Source of the DNA: Clostridium intestinale DSM 6191
GTDB lineage: Bacteria > Bacillota > Clostridia > Clostridiales > Clostridiaceae
Reading direction: 5' to 3'
Assembly: GCF_900130055.1 (NCBI RefSeq)
Contig: NZ_FQXU01000004.1
Coordinates: 372,001 to 436,000 of the forward strand
DNA: 64,000 nucleotides
Below the pieces are notes generated by a model. That model was not told where the DNA came from. It ran no database searches and was given only the letters and a program-made list of their open reading frames with translations. A program made the translations under genes and the position numbers. Each line of letters opens with the position of its first letter. The stretch's first letter is position 1. Shown here piece after piece: positions 9,203-18,594 of this stretch.

Positions 9203-11866
9203 CTAACCTTTATTAGACATTTTAATTATAGATATTAAATTTGCAAATTCATTATCGTCAAATTTTACATTGAACTCTTCTTCTATAATTGAAAGATTTT
9301 TCTTTATGCATTTATATAAGTCATAGTTTTTGCTAATTATATCATCCTTAAAAACCTTTACTGGTATGATTGCTTTTTCGTGTATACGTTCTATACAGCA
9401 AGCTATGTGTATCATTAATGCTAGCCTTTGCTCCTGAGTAAAATTACACCCTTGCGTATGATTTATTTCATCAATTATTTTAATTAAATGTATCTTTAGC
9501 TTGTCTATATCAACCAATACCAATTCTTCTTTTAAATGATTAAAAATTGCGTCAAAGTTATCATTAAATTCAATATTGCTTGAATTTAAATTAAGTAATT
9601 GCTTTAACTCCCTTGCTTCATTTTGAAAAATATCTGTGATTGGTAGATAGCGTATCCCTAAAAGCTCTGGATCATATCCTCCTATAACGCAAAGTATATC
9701 GTATTTCTCTTTAAAATTATTAACTTCTTCTATTAATACATCTTTATCTATACCTGATAAAGGAATTACTTGAATATCATTAAGCTGTATATGTTTTTCA
9801 ATATAGCTTTTTATCTGAATAGCAGCTCCTTTACCACTCATACATAAAGTCAGGATTACTTTTTTACTATTTGCTTTATAATAGTTCTCTTGATTTATAG
9901 GTAATAAAGAGGTGTAACTGTTCATTAAATTATTATGAATATCATCTAAACTCCCATCCATCATAACTTTCCTAGTACAATCCAGTGCTATCAAAGTAAT
10001 AGGAACTTGCAACAACTTAATCTCTATTCCTGTCTCTGCTGAAATCATTTCAAACAATGTTTTAAATGATCCCATATCATATATGACAAATACTCCTTTT
10101 CCTTGATGTATTTTTATTATTAAGGATTTCAACTCTTCGTAAGCTATATTAGTACTTTTATCTAAAGGCATATCATAAGCATAGGTTTTATTACTACTCA
10201 TAAAATTAACTACATTAACAATTGAACTTGCAGCCGAATCTCCATGAAGTGCAACTAAAACTACGGGATGTCTTTTTTCTATTTCTAATGAATCTTTGGT
10301 CATAAACATTGTTATAAATACTACTTCATCTATTGGAAGCCTCACATTAAATTCTCTTTCCAAAAGACTTATAAACTTCATACAATACCCATATTCATCA
10401 TTATATCTTGTTATAATCTCCATTATTTGTTCGTTGCTTAATCTTTGTCCTCTATTTTTTCTGCTCAAAGTTGAGTTCAAATGCAAGCACAAGCTATAGA
10501 ATATTGATATAGGATATACCTTGTTAAATTTCTGTGTTGCCTTTTCTAAAAATTCTTTGACCATTGTTATAATACGACTATTTACGATTTCTGATAGCTG
10601 ATCTTCATTAATAACTTGATTGGTTAGTCTTTTACTATACTCCTTAAACTCAGTTTCAATATCTATACTTATTATTGTATTTATATCCTGTTCTTCAATT
10701 CCCCTTTGTCTAAGCTCGTTTACTTTCTCATCTATCCAATCATACATACTCTTTTGATCTGTTAAACTTTTTTCATTAATAGAAGTTATTGTAGATTCTG
10801 TTATAGAAAACTTATACTCATAATTATCAGATATCAGTTCTTTTATATCATTTTTATGATTTTTAAAATTTAGTAGTCCAGTCCTCACATTATAAGGAAA
10901 GTCTGACATGTAAATCCATATGTTGTTTTTTTCAGTATTAAATTCTCTTACATATGCATTGGCACACCCTAATTGAATATCTCTCTTTAATTGTTTTATA
11001 TTTGCTTCACAATTATAAAGTAATAAGCATATCATAAGTTCCGAATTAATATTAAGAATTTTATTACTCCTCTTAGCTTCGATAGAAAAGAACCTTTCAA
11101 TCATTTCAAGTCTTTCTTTTAATGTTCGTTCTTCTAACTTTGATATTTGAATCTTAATTGAGAAATAGCTGTTATAAGTATCAATTAAATTTTTGTTTAC
11201 GTTGTCATTCATTGCACATATTATGATGACATCGGTATTATTTTTCATATTGTTGTTATTTTCAACTATTCTGACTAGATTATCTCTTCCAATAGTAGGA
11301 AGCAACTCAATATTATCGATAAATAGTACTCCGCCTCTAGCCTGTTCCACAAAATTATCTCTATCTTTTCCAAACAGCTCTTCAATCATAAGTTTTGAAT
11401 TATCATTATAAGTATTACAGTTAAATTTAATAAATGGAGCATCCTCTTTTATGATTTTATTCTCAATTGCAAAATGGTACATTAAATTAGCAAAATAACT
11501 TTTACCTGCTCCTGATGGTCCTAGTATTAATGAATGTAAGCTATGTTGTGGATAAAGAATTGCAGCCTTGGCCAATTGAACTGCATTCTTAAGACTTCCG
11601 TCACAACCAATTAATTGATTAAAGCAAGATTGTTCTCCATTTTGGAGAGAGTGTTTTGTTCTAATTTTATATAGAACCGGTCGACCATTAATCTTTTCAA
11701 CAATCCCTTCTTTAACCAAAGTATTTAATATACTGCTTATATTGGTCCTCTGCATAACTAAACATTCAGATAAGTATTGTGTAGATACCCCTTTAGATAT
11801 TTCATAATTGGTTGAGTCTGAATTCTCTTTCATAAATTGAAGAATTATTTCTCTATTAGTCTTCAT
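9203..11866 (-). CDS. LevR-like PRD/PTS-domain transcriptional regulator without a GAFTGA motif
   Basis: An 887-residue regulator starting at ATG 11866 (GGGAGG 7 bases before it). Domains in order: winged helix-turn-helix at about 1-70; AAA+ ATPase with Walker A GPSGAGKS near 116-123 and Walker B GVLFIDNIELL; a PRD; an EIIA-mannose-like domain (PVVLVALHGDSAAS); an EIIB-like segment; and a C-terminal PRD. LevR-type proteins activate sigma-54 polymerase through a GAFTGA loop after LFG. Here that place reads LFGKDRDNFVEQARGG, so the loop is missing. It probably controls the adjoining PTS operon, with activity set by PTS phosphorylation of its histidines. Confidence 0.85.
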   Translation of the reverse strand: MKTNREIILQFMKENSDSTNYEISKGVSTQYLSECLVMQRTNISSILNTLVKEGIVEKINGRPVLYKIRTKHSLQNGEQSCFNQLIGCDGSLKNAVQLAKAAILYPQHSLHSLILGPSGAGKSYFANLMYHFAIENKIIKEDAPFIKFNCNTYNDNSKLMIEELFGKDRDNFVEQARGGVLFIDNIELLPTIGRDNLVRIVENNNNMKNNTDVIIICAMNDNVNKNLIDTYNSYFSIKIQISKLEERTLKERLEMIERFFSIEAKRSNKILNINSELMICLLLYNCEANIKQLKRDIQLGCANAYVREFNTEKNNIWIYMSDFPYNVRTGLLNFKNHKNDIKELISDNYEYKFSITESTITSINEKSLTDQKSMYDWIDEKVNELRQRGIEEQDINTIISIDIETEFKEYSKRLTNQVINEDQLSEIVNSRIITMVKEFLEKATQKFNKVYPISIFYSLCLHLNSTLSRKNRGQRLSNEQIMEIITRYNDEYGYCMKFISLLEREFNVRLPIDEVVFITMFMTKDSLEIEKRHPVVLVALHGDSAASSIVNVVNFMSSNKTYAYDMPLDKSTNIAYEELKSLIIKIHQGKGVFVIYDMGSFKTLFEMISAETGIEIKLLQVPITLIALDCTRKVMMDGSLDDIHNNLMNSYTSLLPINQENYYKANSKKVILTLCMSGKGAAIQIKSYIEKHIQLNDIQVIPLSGIDKDVLIEEVNNFKEKYDILCVIGGYDPELLGIRYLPITDIFQNEARELKQLLNLNSSNIEFNDNFDAIFNHLKEELVLVDIDKLKIHLIKIIDEINHTQGCNFTQEQRLALMIHIACCIERIHEKAIIPVKVFKDDIISKNYDLYKCIKKNLSIIEEEFNVKFDDNEFANLISIIKMSNKG

Positions 11867-11886
11867 CAAAATACCTCCCAAAGAAG

Positions 11887-12090
11887 CTATACACTTAATA
11901 CTATAGATAAAAGATACTATATGAATTTTAGTGTGTCAATAACGCTAAAATGCTCATTTTTCATAGATTTTTAATACACTGTATTATCTATTTGTACACT
12001 ATTTGATTAATTATATAGATACACTTATTCTAGTGTTCAAAATCATTTTTATCTTTTTCTTAAGTGTGTAGCAGTTTTATACACTCTTAA
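11887..12090. promoter_or_regulatory. Cluster of ACACT/AGTGT half-sites upstream of the PTS operon
   Basis: Within about 200 bases there are at least six ACACT or AGTGT words. Two pairs are inverted repeats: TTAAGTGTGTA (12060-12070) with TACACTCTTAA (12080-12090), and ACACT-TATTCT-AGTGT in the stretch just before. They lie immediately upstream of the LevR-like regulator start and are the likely operators of this operon. The region 11867-12320 has no ORF. I found no -24/-12 sigma-54 element. Confidence 0.5.
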
Positions 12091-12245
12091 TTTTATATGT
12101 AAAATATTACATACACAACTTTTCTTAATTTAAATATATATTTTACCTTTTATTCATTATTTGTTAACCTTTTATTAACATTTGAATTTCCTTTACCTCC
12201 CCTTAGTACTTTGACTTATAGTATTCATATTTTTCTTGCCATATA

Positions 12246-12278
12246 AAAAGGTTTAGCATTTCGCTAAACCTTTTTTTT
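12246..12278. terminator. Bidirectional Rho-independent terminator
   Basis: Stem AAGGTTTAGC / GCTAAACCTT with loop ATTTC, flanked by A-run and an eight-T run. It sits 40 bases beyond the stop of the metallo-hydrolase gene and insulates the two PTS operons. Confidence 0.8.
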
Positions 12279-12320
12279 GTATTCCCTACTTTTTGTATAA
12301 CATTGAAGAGCTTTGTAAGT

Positions 12321-13136
12321 CTATTTTACTTTTTCTAAAGCATACATTATATTTCCTTCTTTTCCGTCAGCTCTACTATGCCCATTATTAGTTTTTCTAG
12401 CTGCAAATAATTTATATCCGTGAATCTCTACCGGCTCACGATCATCTTTTCCTCCAAGAATTAAATCACAACACTCTATAACATTATCTAATAAATCTTT
12501 ATTGGAGAAGAATGTACCATGATTACGATATACTGTATTATATAAATGTTCATATTTCTTTAAATTTAATAGACTATTTTTATATTCTGATACATTTGAT
12601 GAATATTCATCAAATAATAAAACACCTACTCCGCAAGCATCTCCAAAAATTATAGATTTTTCTTCTTGAATAAGAGGGCACATCATTCCTGGTGTATGTC
12701 CTTTCACAAGAATCATCTTAATTGTAATTCCTCCTAAGTCAAAGATGTCACCATCTTTTATATCTTTGATTTCTCCAACTCTCGTTGGAACAATATCCTT
12801 TTCTTTAACATGAGCAGTCTGTGGAAATGCTTTTGTTTCTTTGATCCTTAACTTCATATCTCCATGATTCTTAAATACAGGCATATCATCAAGATTCATA
12901 TATACTTCATCAAATAGAGCTGCTCCCCCCATATGATCATAGTGCCCATGAGTTAATATTAGAAATATAGGTTTATCTGTCAATGTCTCAGCATACTCTT
13001 TAATATTTCCATAACCACAACAAGTATCTAAAAGGCAGGCTTTATTGTCTCCAACTATCAGATAACAACATACTCCACTAAATTCAGTAATACGATATAA
13101 TCTATCACTTAATTTCTCTGATTTAAAAAGCTCCAT
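12321..13136 (-). CDS. MBL-fold metallo-hydrolase
   Basis: A 271-residue metallo-beta-lactamase-fold protein with the metal motif THGHYDHMGG, a further His in VKGHTPGM and an Asp in FGDACG, and a late His in RNHGTFF. It is the last gene of the LicT-controlled PTS operon, only 10 bases after the EIIBC gene. The fold is sure; the substrate is not. A lactonase or phosphodiesterase role on a sugar product is possible. AGAGGTG precedes the ATG. Confidence 0.85.
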   Translation of the reverse strand: MELFKSEKLSDRLYRITEFSGVCCYLIVGDNKACLLDTCCGYGNIKEYAETLTDKPIFLILTHGHYDHMGGAALFDEVYMNLDDMPVFKNHGDMKLRIKETKAFPQTAHVKEKDIVPTRVGEIKDIKDGDIFDLGGITIKMILVKGHTPGMMCPLIQEEKSIIFGDACGVGVLLFDEYSSNVSEYKNSLLNLKKYEHLYNTVYRNHGTFFSNKDLLDNVIECCDLILGGKDDREPVEIHGYKLFAARKTNNGHSRADGKEGNIMYALEKVK

Positions 13137-13146
13137 TTTATCACCT

Positions 13147-14529
13147 CTAATTTATATTTTCATCAAGTTTCATAAATAACATAACTACAAAACCTATGAT
13201 AAGAGATGCAGCAACAGTTATTACTAATGCAACATAATTGGATGTCGAACCTCCTACAAAAGCCGCTAATCCATAAACTCCATTAGATGTATTTAATACA
13301 TAAGCAGTAAGTTTTAATAATCCTGCAACTAATCCTGCACCAAAACCTGCAATAGCTCCAGCATATAACGGTGTTTTGTAAGTAACTGATATACCATATA
13401 ATAAAGGTTCTCCTACTCCTCCTAAAAACCATGTAGTTATATATCCAAAAGTCAAAGATTTTTTCTCTCTATTTTTAAATTTAAATATACATGCTATAGC
13501 TACCCCTGTTCCTGCCCAGCTTGCACATAATATTCCAGGTAACAAGAAGTTATCATAGCCTATGGTTGGGAATGTAACAAATAAGTAAGTAAATAATAGA
13601 GGATGCATTCCAGTTAACACTAATATAGCAAAAGTTCCTCCGATTATAGCTACGCCTAGTGGACCCGCAACTCTATTTATAGCTAATATTCCTTCACAGA
13701 CATAAGTTCCTAAAAATCCTCCCAAAGGTCCAAGAACAGATAATGCTAGAGGTAGCATTACAATTAATGTTCCAAAAGGAATTAAAAATACCTTTAATAC
13801 ATCTGGAGAATATTTCTTAAAGAATTTTTCTACATATGACATAACCCAAACAATTAGCATCATCGGAATAATTGTACTTGAATATCCTTGTATTATGGTT
13901 GGGATTCCATAAACACTAAATGAAACCTTATTTTGAGCCATATTTATAAAGGTAGGGTGTATAAGTATTCCACCAAGTAACATACCTATAGCTTGATTAC
14001 ATTCAAACTTTTTAGCAGCTGTATATCCTACAAAAACTGGTAGGAAGTAGAACCCTGCATCCCCTACAAAGGTAAATAAAGTATAAATATCACTTGTATC
14101 TGATACTACCCCTAACAAACTTGGACCAATAATAGCTGCAATAGTTTTACATAGTGATGCAGCTAAAAGAATAGGTATTAATGGTGTCAAACTTCCTGCA
14201 AGATAGTCAAATACAGTGTTTATAATGTTCTTAAAAGATTTCTTTTCTTGTATTTTTTCTTTTTTGACTTCCACAACGTCTTTATGAGTTACTAGTTTTA
14301 TTACTTCATCATATAAGCTACTTACCTGAGGCCCTATAATTAATTGAAACTGCCCACCTTTATCGACTACTCCCATAACACCTTCAATTTTTTTAACTTC
14401 TTCAGCATCTACAATTTCTTTATCTCTTAAATTAAACCTAAGCCTTGTTGCACAGTGAGCAACATTATTAACATTTTCATTTCCCCCAATTTTCTTTATA
14501 ATTTCTTTTGCTAATAATTCATAATTCAT
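13147..14529 (-). CDS. PTS glucose/beta-glucoside superfamily EIIBC
   Basis: A 460-residue permease. The IIB domain (1-80) has the phosphorylated Cys26 in AHCATRLRF; the IIC domain (about 100-455) has about ten membrane segments and the signature GVGEPLLYG. It lacks the C-terminal IIA domain that BglP often has, but a free EIIA is encoded two genes upstream. I chose ATG 14529 because GGAGG lies 7 bases before it; the ATG at 14544 overlaps that site. The sugar is probably a beta-glucoside given LicT control, but sucrose or trehalose cannot be excluded. Confidence 0.88.
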   Translation of the reverse strand: MNYELLAKEIIKKIGGNENVNNVAHCATRLRFNLRDKEIVDAEEVKKIEGVMGVVDKGGQFQLIIGPQVSSLYDEVIKLVTHKDVVEVKKEKIQEKKSFKNIINTVFDYLAGSLTPLIPILLAASLCKTIAAIIGPSLLGVVSDTSDIYTLFTFVGDAGFYFLPVFVGYTAAKKFECNQAIGMLLGGILIHPTFINMAQNKVSFSVYGIPTIIQGYSSTIIPMMLIVWVMSYVEKFFKKYSPDVLKVFLIPFGTLIVMLPLALSVLGPLGGFLGTYVCEGILAINRVAGPLGVAIIGGTFAILVLTGMHPLLFTYLFVTFPTIGYDNFLLPGILCASWAGTGVAIACIFKFKNREKKSLTFGYITTWFLGGVGEPLLYGISVTYKTPLYAGAIAGFGAGLVAGLLKLTAYVLNTSNGVYGLAAFVGGSTSNYVALVITVAASLIIGFVVMLFMKLDENIN

Positions 14530-14577
14530 ACAAATTACCTCCATCTTATAATTAATGATTTTAATTAATAAAATAAA

Positions 14578-14605
14578 GGTCTAGCCGGCCTTACCGTAAC
14601 CATCC
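14578..14605 (-). promoter_or_regulatory. Second RAT-like antiterminator site, inside the operon
   Basis: Read on the minus strand it has the RAT architecture: GGATG, GTTA, a short stem CGG-TAAGG-CCG, then GCTAGACC. The invariant GTTA and GC-A-ACC positions match the operon's leader RAT. It lies 49 bases before the EIIBC start. Only a very weak terminator-like fold (AAGG/CCTT followed by TTTATTTT) accompanies it. Confidence 0.5.
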
Positions 14606-14661
14606 AGTTAAAAAAAACTCACCTCCATTAATAACACTATATAATAAGTAAAACTCTCTTT

Positions 14662-15489
14662 TTAACTAGTTAGTTTTACTACATGCAACATTAAATATAT
14701 AAGCTCTCCATCAATAGGTTCTGAATATTTCGAGGAAATATAGTCTACAATTTTCTCAACACAGTCGTATTGTTTTGGATATTCTTTTCTCATCATATTT
14801 AAGAGATTATCCGAGGTATCTATTTCAAGACTTTGTTTATTGACAATTCTTTCGAAAAAAAACTTAAGATGAATAATAAATCTATTGTATGCCAAGCTGT
14901 CTTTATCTACTTCTAAATTAAATTCTTCTTCTATAATAGAATATACCCTATCAATCATTGCTGTAATATCAAAAACTTTCTCAAATTCTACATTCATTTC
15001 AGCATTTACAATATGCAAAGCTATAAAACTGGCCTCATCATCTGATACCTTTATATCAAATCTCTCTCTGATTATCTCAACTGCCTTTAAGCCTGCCTTA
15101 TACTCTTCTTTATACATACGTTTAACATCCCATAATAAAATATTATTAAATGTTATTCCCATAGATATTCTTTCTAGTAAATTAGAAATATGATCAGTTA
15201 AAGTTACATATATCTTGTCACTTAACTTTTTATCAATATTTTGTTTTATAGCTTCAATAACTTCTTCACTTACTTCAATACAGTCGCTAGGTATATTAAT
15301 TATTATTTCTTGATAATTACGACTTGTTTCTTTATTATCAAGAACAAATTTTTTTTCTATCTTGCTTTCATCAATCTCATCTCCAACTGCCTTCTTAAAA
15401 GCTATTCCCTTACCTTTAACAATAACTTCTTTTCCAGTGGTATCTAATGTAACTACTGCATTATTATTTAATATGTGTTTTATATACAT
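14662..15489 (-). CDS. licT: LicT/BglG-family transcriptional antiterminator
   Basis: A 275-residue antiterminator: RNA-binding CAT domain at about 1-55, PRD1 at about 65-170, PRD2 at about 172-275. The four regulatory histidines fall at 100, 159, 207 and 269, as in Bacillus LicT. The protein binds a RAT hairpin in nascent RNA and prevents terminator folding; HPr and EII phosphorylation tune it. Its target is in the operon leader at 15961-16029. It lies 7 bases after the EIIA gene. Confidence 0.93.
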   Translation of the reverse strand: MYIKHILNNNAVVTLDTTGKEVIVKGKGIAFKKAVGDEIDESKIEKKFVLDNKETSRNYQEIIINIPSDCIEVSEEVIEAIKQNIDKKLSDKIYVTLTDHISNLLERISMGITFNNILLWDVKRMYKEEYKAGLKAVEIIRERFDIKVSDDEASFIALHIVNAEMNVEFEKVFDITAMIDRVYSIIEEEFNLEVDKDSLAYNRFIIHLKFFFERIVNKQSLEIDTSDNLLNMMRKEYPKQYDCVEKIVDYISSKYSEPIDGELIYLMLHVVKLTS

Positions 15490-15496
15490 ATCTCAC

Positions 15497-15943
15497 CTAC
15501 ATTATTTCAAGAATATAATCACCATGCTTAAGAGTATCCTTTGAAATATAATTAATAGAATTAAAATCCGATGTATTAGTTATAATTATCATAATATCAC
15601 TTTCATATCCTAAATTTTTTATTAAATCTACATCAAATTCTATTAACTTATCTCCAATATCAACAACATCACCTTGTTTAACTAAACCAGTAAAACCTCT
15701 TCCATTAAGTTCCACAGTATCAATACCTATGTGTATTAGCAACTCTACCCCCTCTTTAGTCTTAATTCCTAATGCATGATTAGTCGGAAATAGCATTGTT
15801 ATTTCACCACTAACAGGTGCATATACTATCCCATTACTCGGAGTTACAGCTATACCATCCCCCATCATTTTACTTGCAAAAGCTTCATCATTTACATCAT
15901 TTAACAACTTCATTTCTCCATCAATAGGACTTACTACTTTCAT
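15497..15943 (-). CDS. PTS glucose-family EIIA
   Basis: A 148-residue Crr-type IIA protein with the phosphorylated His71 in LLIHIGIDTV and its partner His56 in TNHALGI. The start is ATG 15943, with AAAGGAGACG before it; the open frame further upstream runs into the leader terminator. It supplies the IIA function missing from the EIIBC gene and is the first gene of the operon. Confidence 0.9.
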   Translation of the reverse strand: MKVVSPIDGEMKLLNDVNDEAFASKMMGDGIAVTPSNGIVYAPVSGEITMLFPTNHALGIKTKEGVELLIHIGIDTVELNGRGFTGLVKQGDVVDIGDKLIEFDVDLIKNLGYESDIMIIITNTSDFNSINYISKDTLKHGDYILEIM

Positions 15944-15960
15944 TTCAACGTCTCCTTTCA

Positions 15961-16029
15961 AAACAAAAAAGACCTGTTTCAAGAATAAATCTTAGAAACA
16001 GGTCTTGCTTAACTTAATAATAACAATCC
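15961..16029 (-). promoter_or_regulatory. LicT-type leader: RAT site overlapping an intrinsic terminator
   Basis: On the minus strand the RAT spans 16029-16001 (GGATTGTTATTATTAAG then GCAAGACC). Its 3' end overlaps the 5' arm of a 12-bp terminator, AAGACCTGTTTC (16006-15995) pairing with GAAACAGGTCTT (15980-15969), followed by TTTTGTTTT. The two folds exclude each other, the classic bgl/lic antitermination switch. It lies just before the EIIA ribosome binding site. Confidence 0.92.
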
Positions 16030-16045
16030 TAAACTCTATGTTTTT

Positions 16046-16073
16046 ATTATATCATAAATAAAATACATCGCAA
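16046..16073 (-). promoter_or_regulatory. Promoter of the LicT-controlled PTS operon
   Basis: On the minus strand TTGCGA (16073-16068) and TATAAT (16051-16046) are spaced by 16 bases. Transcription would start about 10 bases before the RAT. A partial catabolite-responsive element (TGTAAACAGTTGCGA) overlaps the -35, but the match is weak. Confidence 0.75.
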
Positions 16074-16239
16074 CTGTTTACATCAAATATTTTTTCTCAT
16101 CACTTTTTACTAATTCAATCAGCTAGGTTTCCAGCACTTTAAAATTGATCTTAAAAACTTAAACATTATATATTATATAAAGTTGAACTTTTCAGTTTCA
16201 TATTTTGCTCATTTTGTCCTTTTTACCTAAAAAGTCGTA

Positions 16240-16617
16240 TTATACAAACAAACACCATCTGATACCATACTTATCAATGAAATCTGCCATAAGTGAGCTG
16301 AATTCACATGGTGCAAGGGGCATCAAGATTGTTGCATCATTTTTTAACACTTCATAAGCTTTCCTAACCTTGTCTTCATTGCCTTCTCCATAATGTAAAC
16401 AAAACTGCATTACATTGCCAGTAACACTTTCTTTAGCAATATCTGAATTTCGTTCTGCAACGGCTAAAATCTCACCTTCAATATCAAGTTCTGAATGAAA
16501 AAATGTTCCATCTTCATTTAGATAACTACTGATTAGAACTGCATCAAAAGCCTTTTGATAAAGAGCCACAGCCTCATCGCTTCTTGTAACATATGCTTGC
16601 ATCATTGATCTTTTCAT
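16240..16617 (-). CDS. VOC superfamily (PhnB-like) protein
   Basis: A 125-residue protein with the beta-alpha-beta pattern of PhnB/VOC proteins (MQAYVTRSDEAVALYQKAFD, then FHSELDIEGEILAVAE and MPLAPCEFSSLMADFIDKYG). ATG 16617 is preceded by AAGGAGGAG; an upstream in-frame start is less likely. Members range from resistance proteins to enzymes of unknown substrate, so no reaction is assigned. It follows the GNAT gene on the same strand by 42 bases. Confidence 0.75.
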   Translation of the reverse strand: MKRSMMQAYVTRSDEAVALYQKAFDAVLISSYLNEDGTFFHSELDIEGEILAVAERNSDIAKESVTGNVMQFCLHYGEGNEDKVRKAYEVLKNDATILMPLAPCEFSSLMADFIDKYGIRWCLFV

Positions 16618-16659
16618 AACTACTCCTCCTTGTTTTATTCTTATCATATTAGATTTAAA

Positions 16660-17295
16660 TTACTGTATAATAGAATGACTGTGAATATAAAACTCTTCTT
16701 GACTTGGATGGTACTTTTTCTCCCACTTTTCTAAACCTTCATCAAAACTTACTACATCTTTTTCATCTATCTCAAATACAGGACTCTCATAATAAACATA
16801 CTTTCTGCCATCTAAAGCACCTGGTTTTAGTTCTTTAACCATCATTGGCGACGGATATGTCCCATTCTCAAGACACACATTTTTCTTTTTACAGCTCTTA
16901 AATCCACGACTTACATAATTCCCAGGGTTTCCGAATATTACGATCACATCATAACCAAGTGCTATAGCCTTTTCAAAAGAATACTCTAATAGCTTTTTTC
17001 CATATCCCTTTCTCTGATATTCTGGTACAATGCAAACAGGACCGAAAGTAAGGATATCCTTTTCTTTCCCAGACTCATCAACTAGCCTTGTTTTTGTATA
17101 CATGACATTCCCGATTATTTCATTATCAACTTCAATAACGAAGTCTAACTCTGGAATAAAATCTTTGTGGGACCTCATAACATGAACTAAATAATGTTCA
17201 CCACATCCAGGGACATATAAGTTCCAAAAGGCTTTTCTTGTGATTTCTTCAACCTTCTCATAATCTGTTTTTTCTTCATTCCTAATCCTAATCAT
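16660..17295 (-). CDS. GNAT family N-acetyltransferase (YhbS-like)
   Basis: A 211-residue protein. The acetyl-CoA site is visible as VCIVPEYQRKGYGKKLL. The rest (GNPGNYVSRGFKSC) resembles the YhbS-type acetyltransferases. GGGAGG lies before the ATG. The upstream region (17399-17443) resembles a promoter block found at 50,577 and 55,493. Substrate unknown. Confidence 0.8.
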   Translation of the reverse strand: MIRIRNEEKTDYEKVEEITRKAFWNLYVPGCGEHYLVHVMRSHKDFIPELDFVIEVDNEIIGNVMYTKTRLVDESGKEKDILTFGPVCIVPEYQRKGYGKKLLEYSFEKAIALGYDVIVIFGNPGNYVSRGFKSCKKKNVCLENGTYPSPMMVKELKPGALDGRKYVYYESPVFEIDEKDVVSFDEGLEKWEKKYHPSQEEFYIHSHSIIQ

Positions 17296-17472
17296 TTTAA
17301 ACCTCCCATAATATATCTAATACCACTTTTTATATAACTCTAACTGAATCTCTTTTCTCATAACCCAAATATTTTACGATAAATTTACAATTACAAGTAA
17401 ATTATATCATATTTCCCAAAACTAGCATTACTCAATTTTCAAAGAGCCACTTATTTCTCAATATCTTCAAAT

Positions 17473-17509
17473 AAAAAAAAGTAGTAAGATTCATAAAATC
17501 TTACTACTA
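17473..17509 (-). terminator. Rho-independent terminator of the flavodoxin-reductase operon
   Basis: Stem GTAGTAAGATT (17481-17491) with AATCTTACTAC (17498-17508); on the minus strand it is followed by a run of eight T. It lies 43 bases after the stop of the flavodoxin-fold gene and closes the three-gene operon. Confidence 0.88.
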
Positions 17510-17551
17510 ATAAACAAAGTTAATTTTTAATATCTATTTTTGTACAAAATA

Positions 17552-18502
17552 TCAATCTATTTTAATTGTTGAAAAATTTAAATCCTTATATTTAACAAAC
17601 TTTTCTTTTACAATTGCAAGATTTTCTTCTGTATAAAAACCACCTTGTGTATGAATGATTTCCTCTACATGGCATCCTCTACCCTTGGTATCAGTACGGT
17701 CACGACTTAATCCATTTTCAGCAATAACAAATTTCCATTTACCGTCTTCAGTTTTTTCTAAATCTCCACCTGCTCCACATACTTGACACTCAATTGGAAA
17801 ATGTAGTCCATCCCATTGGACTTCACCTAAAATTAAAGCGTTAGAGTGACAGTTTGGACACCAGCCCATATTTTCATCTCCTAACCACTTTCTTTCAGCT
17901 ACTGGTGTATTTAATGACATCATAACGTTTTTACCTATTTCATAGGCACGTTTTATCATATCATCATGCAATAAACATTGCTTTGGTGCTGGTACACGTG
18001 TAGCTAAAAACATATCAACAACTTTAAAATCATTTGTAAAACAAGTTGCTTGCATGCATTCTAATGCCATAGACTGCCATGAACGAGTAGATCCACCTAC
18101 AGCAATCAATGCACCAACTTTATCCCTATGTTCAATTACACCAATAGACTCTAAAAATGCAGATTCGTAACTTAAATTTCTATGCATAAATTTTAGAAAT
18201 GTTGCAGTTGGCATTAAATCATAGGTTGGTGCTGAAAGGATGATTGCATCTTGGTTTAGCATAACATCCATAATTGCTTTTTTGTCATCTTTATTATCTA
18301 GTGTACAACCAAAATATTTACCTTGGGACATAGCATGTGTACATGCTGTACAGCCTGTACAATCTAAAATATTGTAGTCTCTAATGTTTATCATTGTTAC
18401 TTCTGCGCCTTGTTCTTGACAAGCTAGAAGTGATTCCTTTAATAAAATTTCAGAATTAGAATCTTTTCTCCCAGCTGTAATTCCCATTACTTTAAAAGTC
18501 AT
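17552..18502 (-). CDS. Flavodoxin-fold NAD(P)H-dependent FMN reductase with C-terminal zinc-ribbon-like part
   Basis: A 316-residue protein. The first 200 residues are a flavodoxin-like FMN domain (GITAGRKDSNSE, CTGCTACTHAM, SAPTYDLMPTATF). The last 110 hold two CxxC pairs (WCPNCH and CQVCGAGG), suggesting a zinc ribbon. It is the last gene of an operon with an Fe-S ene-reductase and a phloretin-hydrolase-like enzyme. In that context a role in reducing a flavonoid double bond, as described for flavone reductases of gut clostridia, is an attractive inference but unproven. AGAGGAG precedes the ATG. Confidence 0.75.
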   Translation of the reverse strand: MTFKVMGITAGRKDSNSEILLKESLLACQEQGAEVTMINIRDYNILDCTGCTACTHAMSQGKYFGCTLDNKDDKKAIMDVMLNQDAIILSAPTYDLMPTATFLKFMHRNLSYESAFLESIGVIEHRDKVGALIAVGGSTRSWQSMALECMQATCFTNDFKVVDMFLATRVPAPKQCLLHDDMIKRAYEIGKNVMMSLNTPVAERKWLGDENMGWCPNCHSNALILGEVQWDGLHFPIECQVCGAGGDLEKTEDGKWKFVIAENGLSRDRTDTKGRGCHVEEIIHTQGGFYTEENLAIVKEKFVKYKDLNFSTIKID

Positions 18503-18594
18503 AATAACACTCCTCTTTATATAATTACTTTCTCATAAAAGCTTATTTTTTGTACATTACCTAATTAAATATTTAAAATTCTTACAATATACCT

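Noticed and set aside
10296..10499. Small plus-strand ORFs inside the large regulator and other antisense ORFs
   Set aside because: They lie fully inside well-supported genes on the opposite strand and have no ribosome binding sites or family features.
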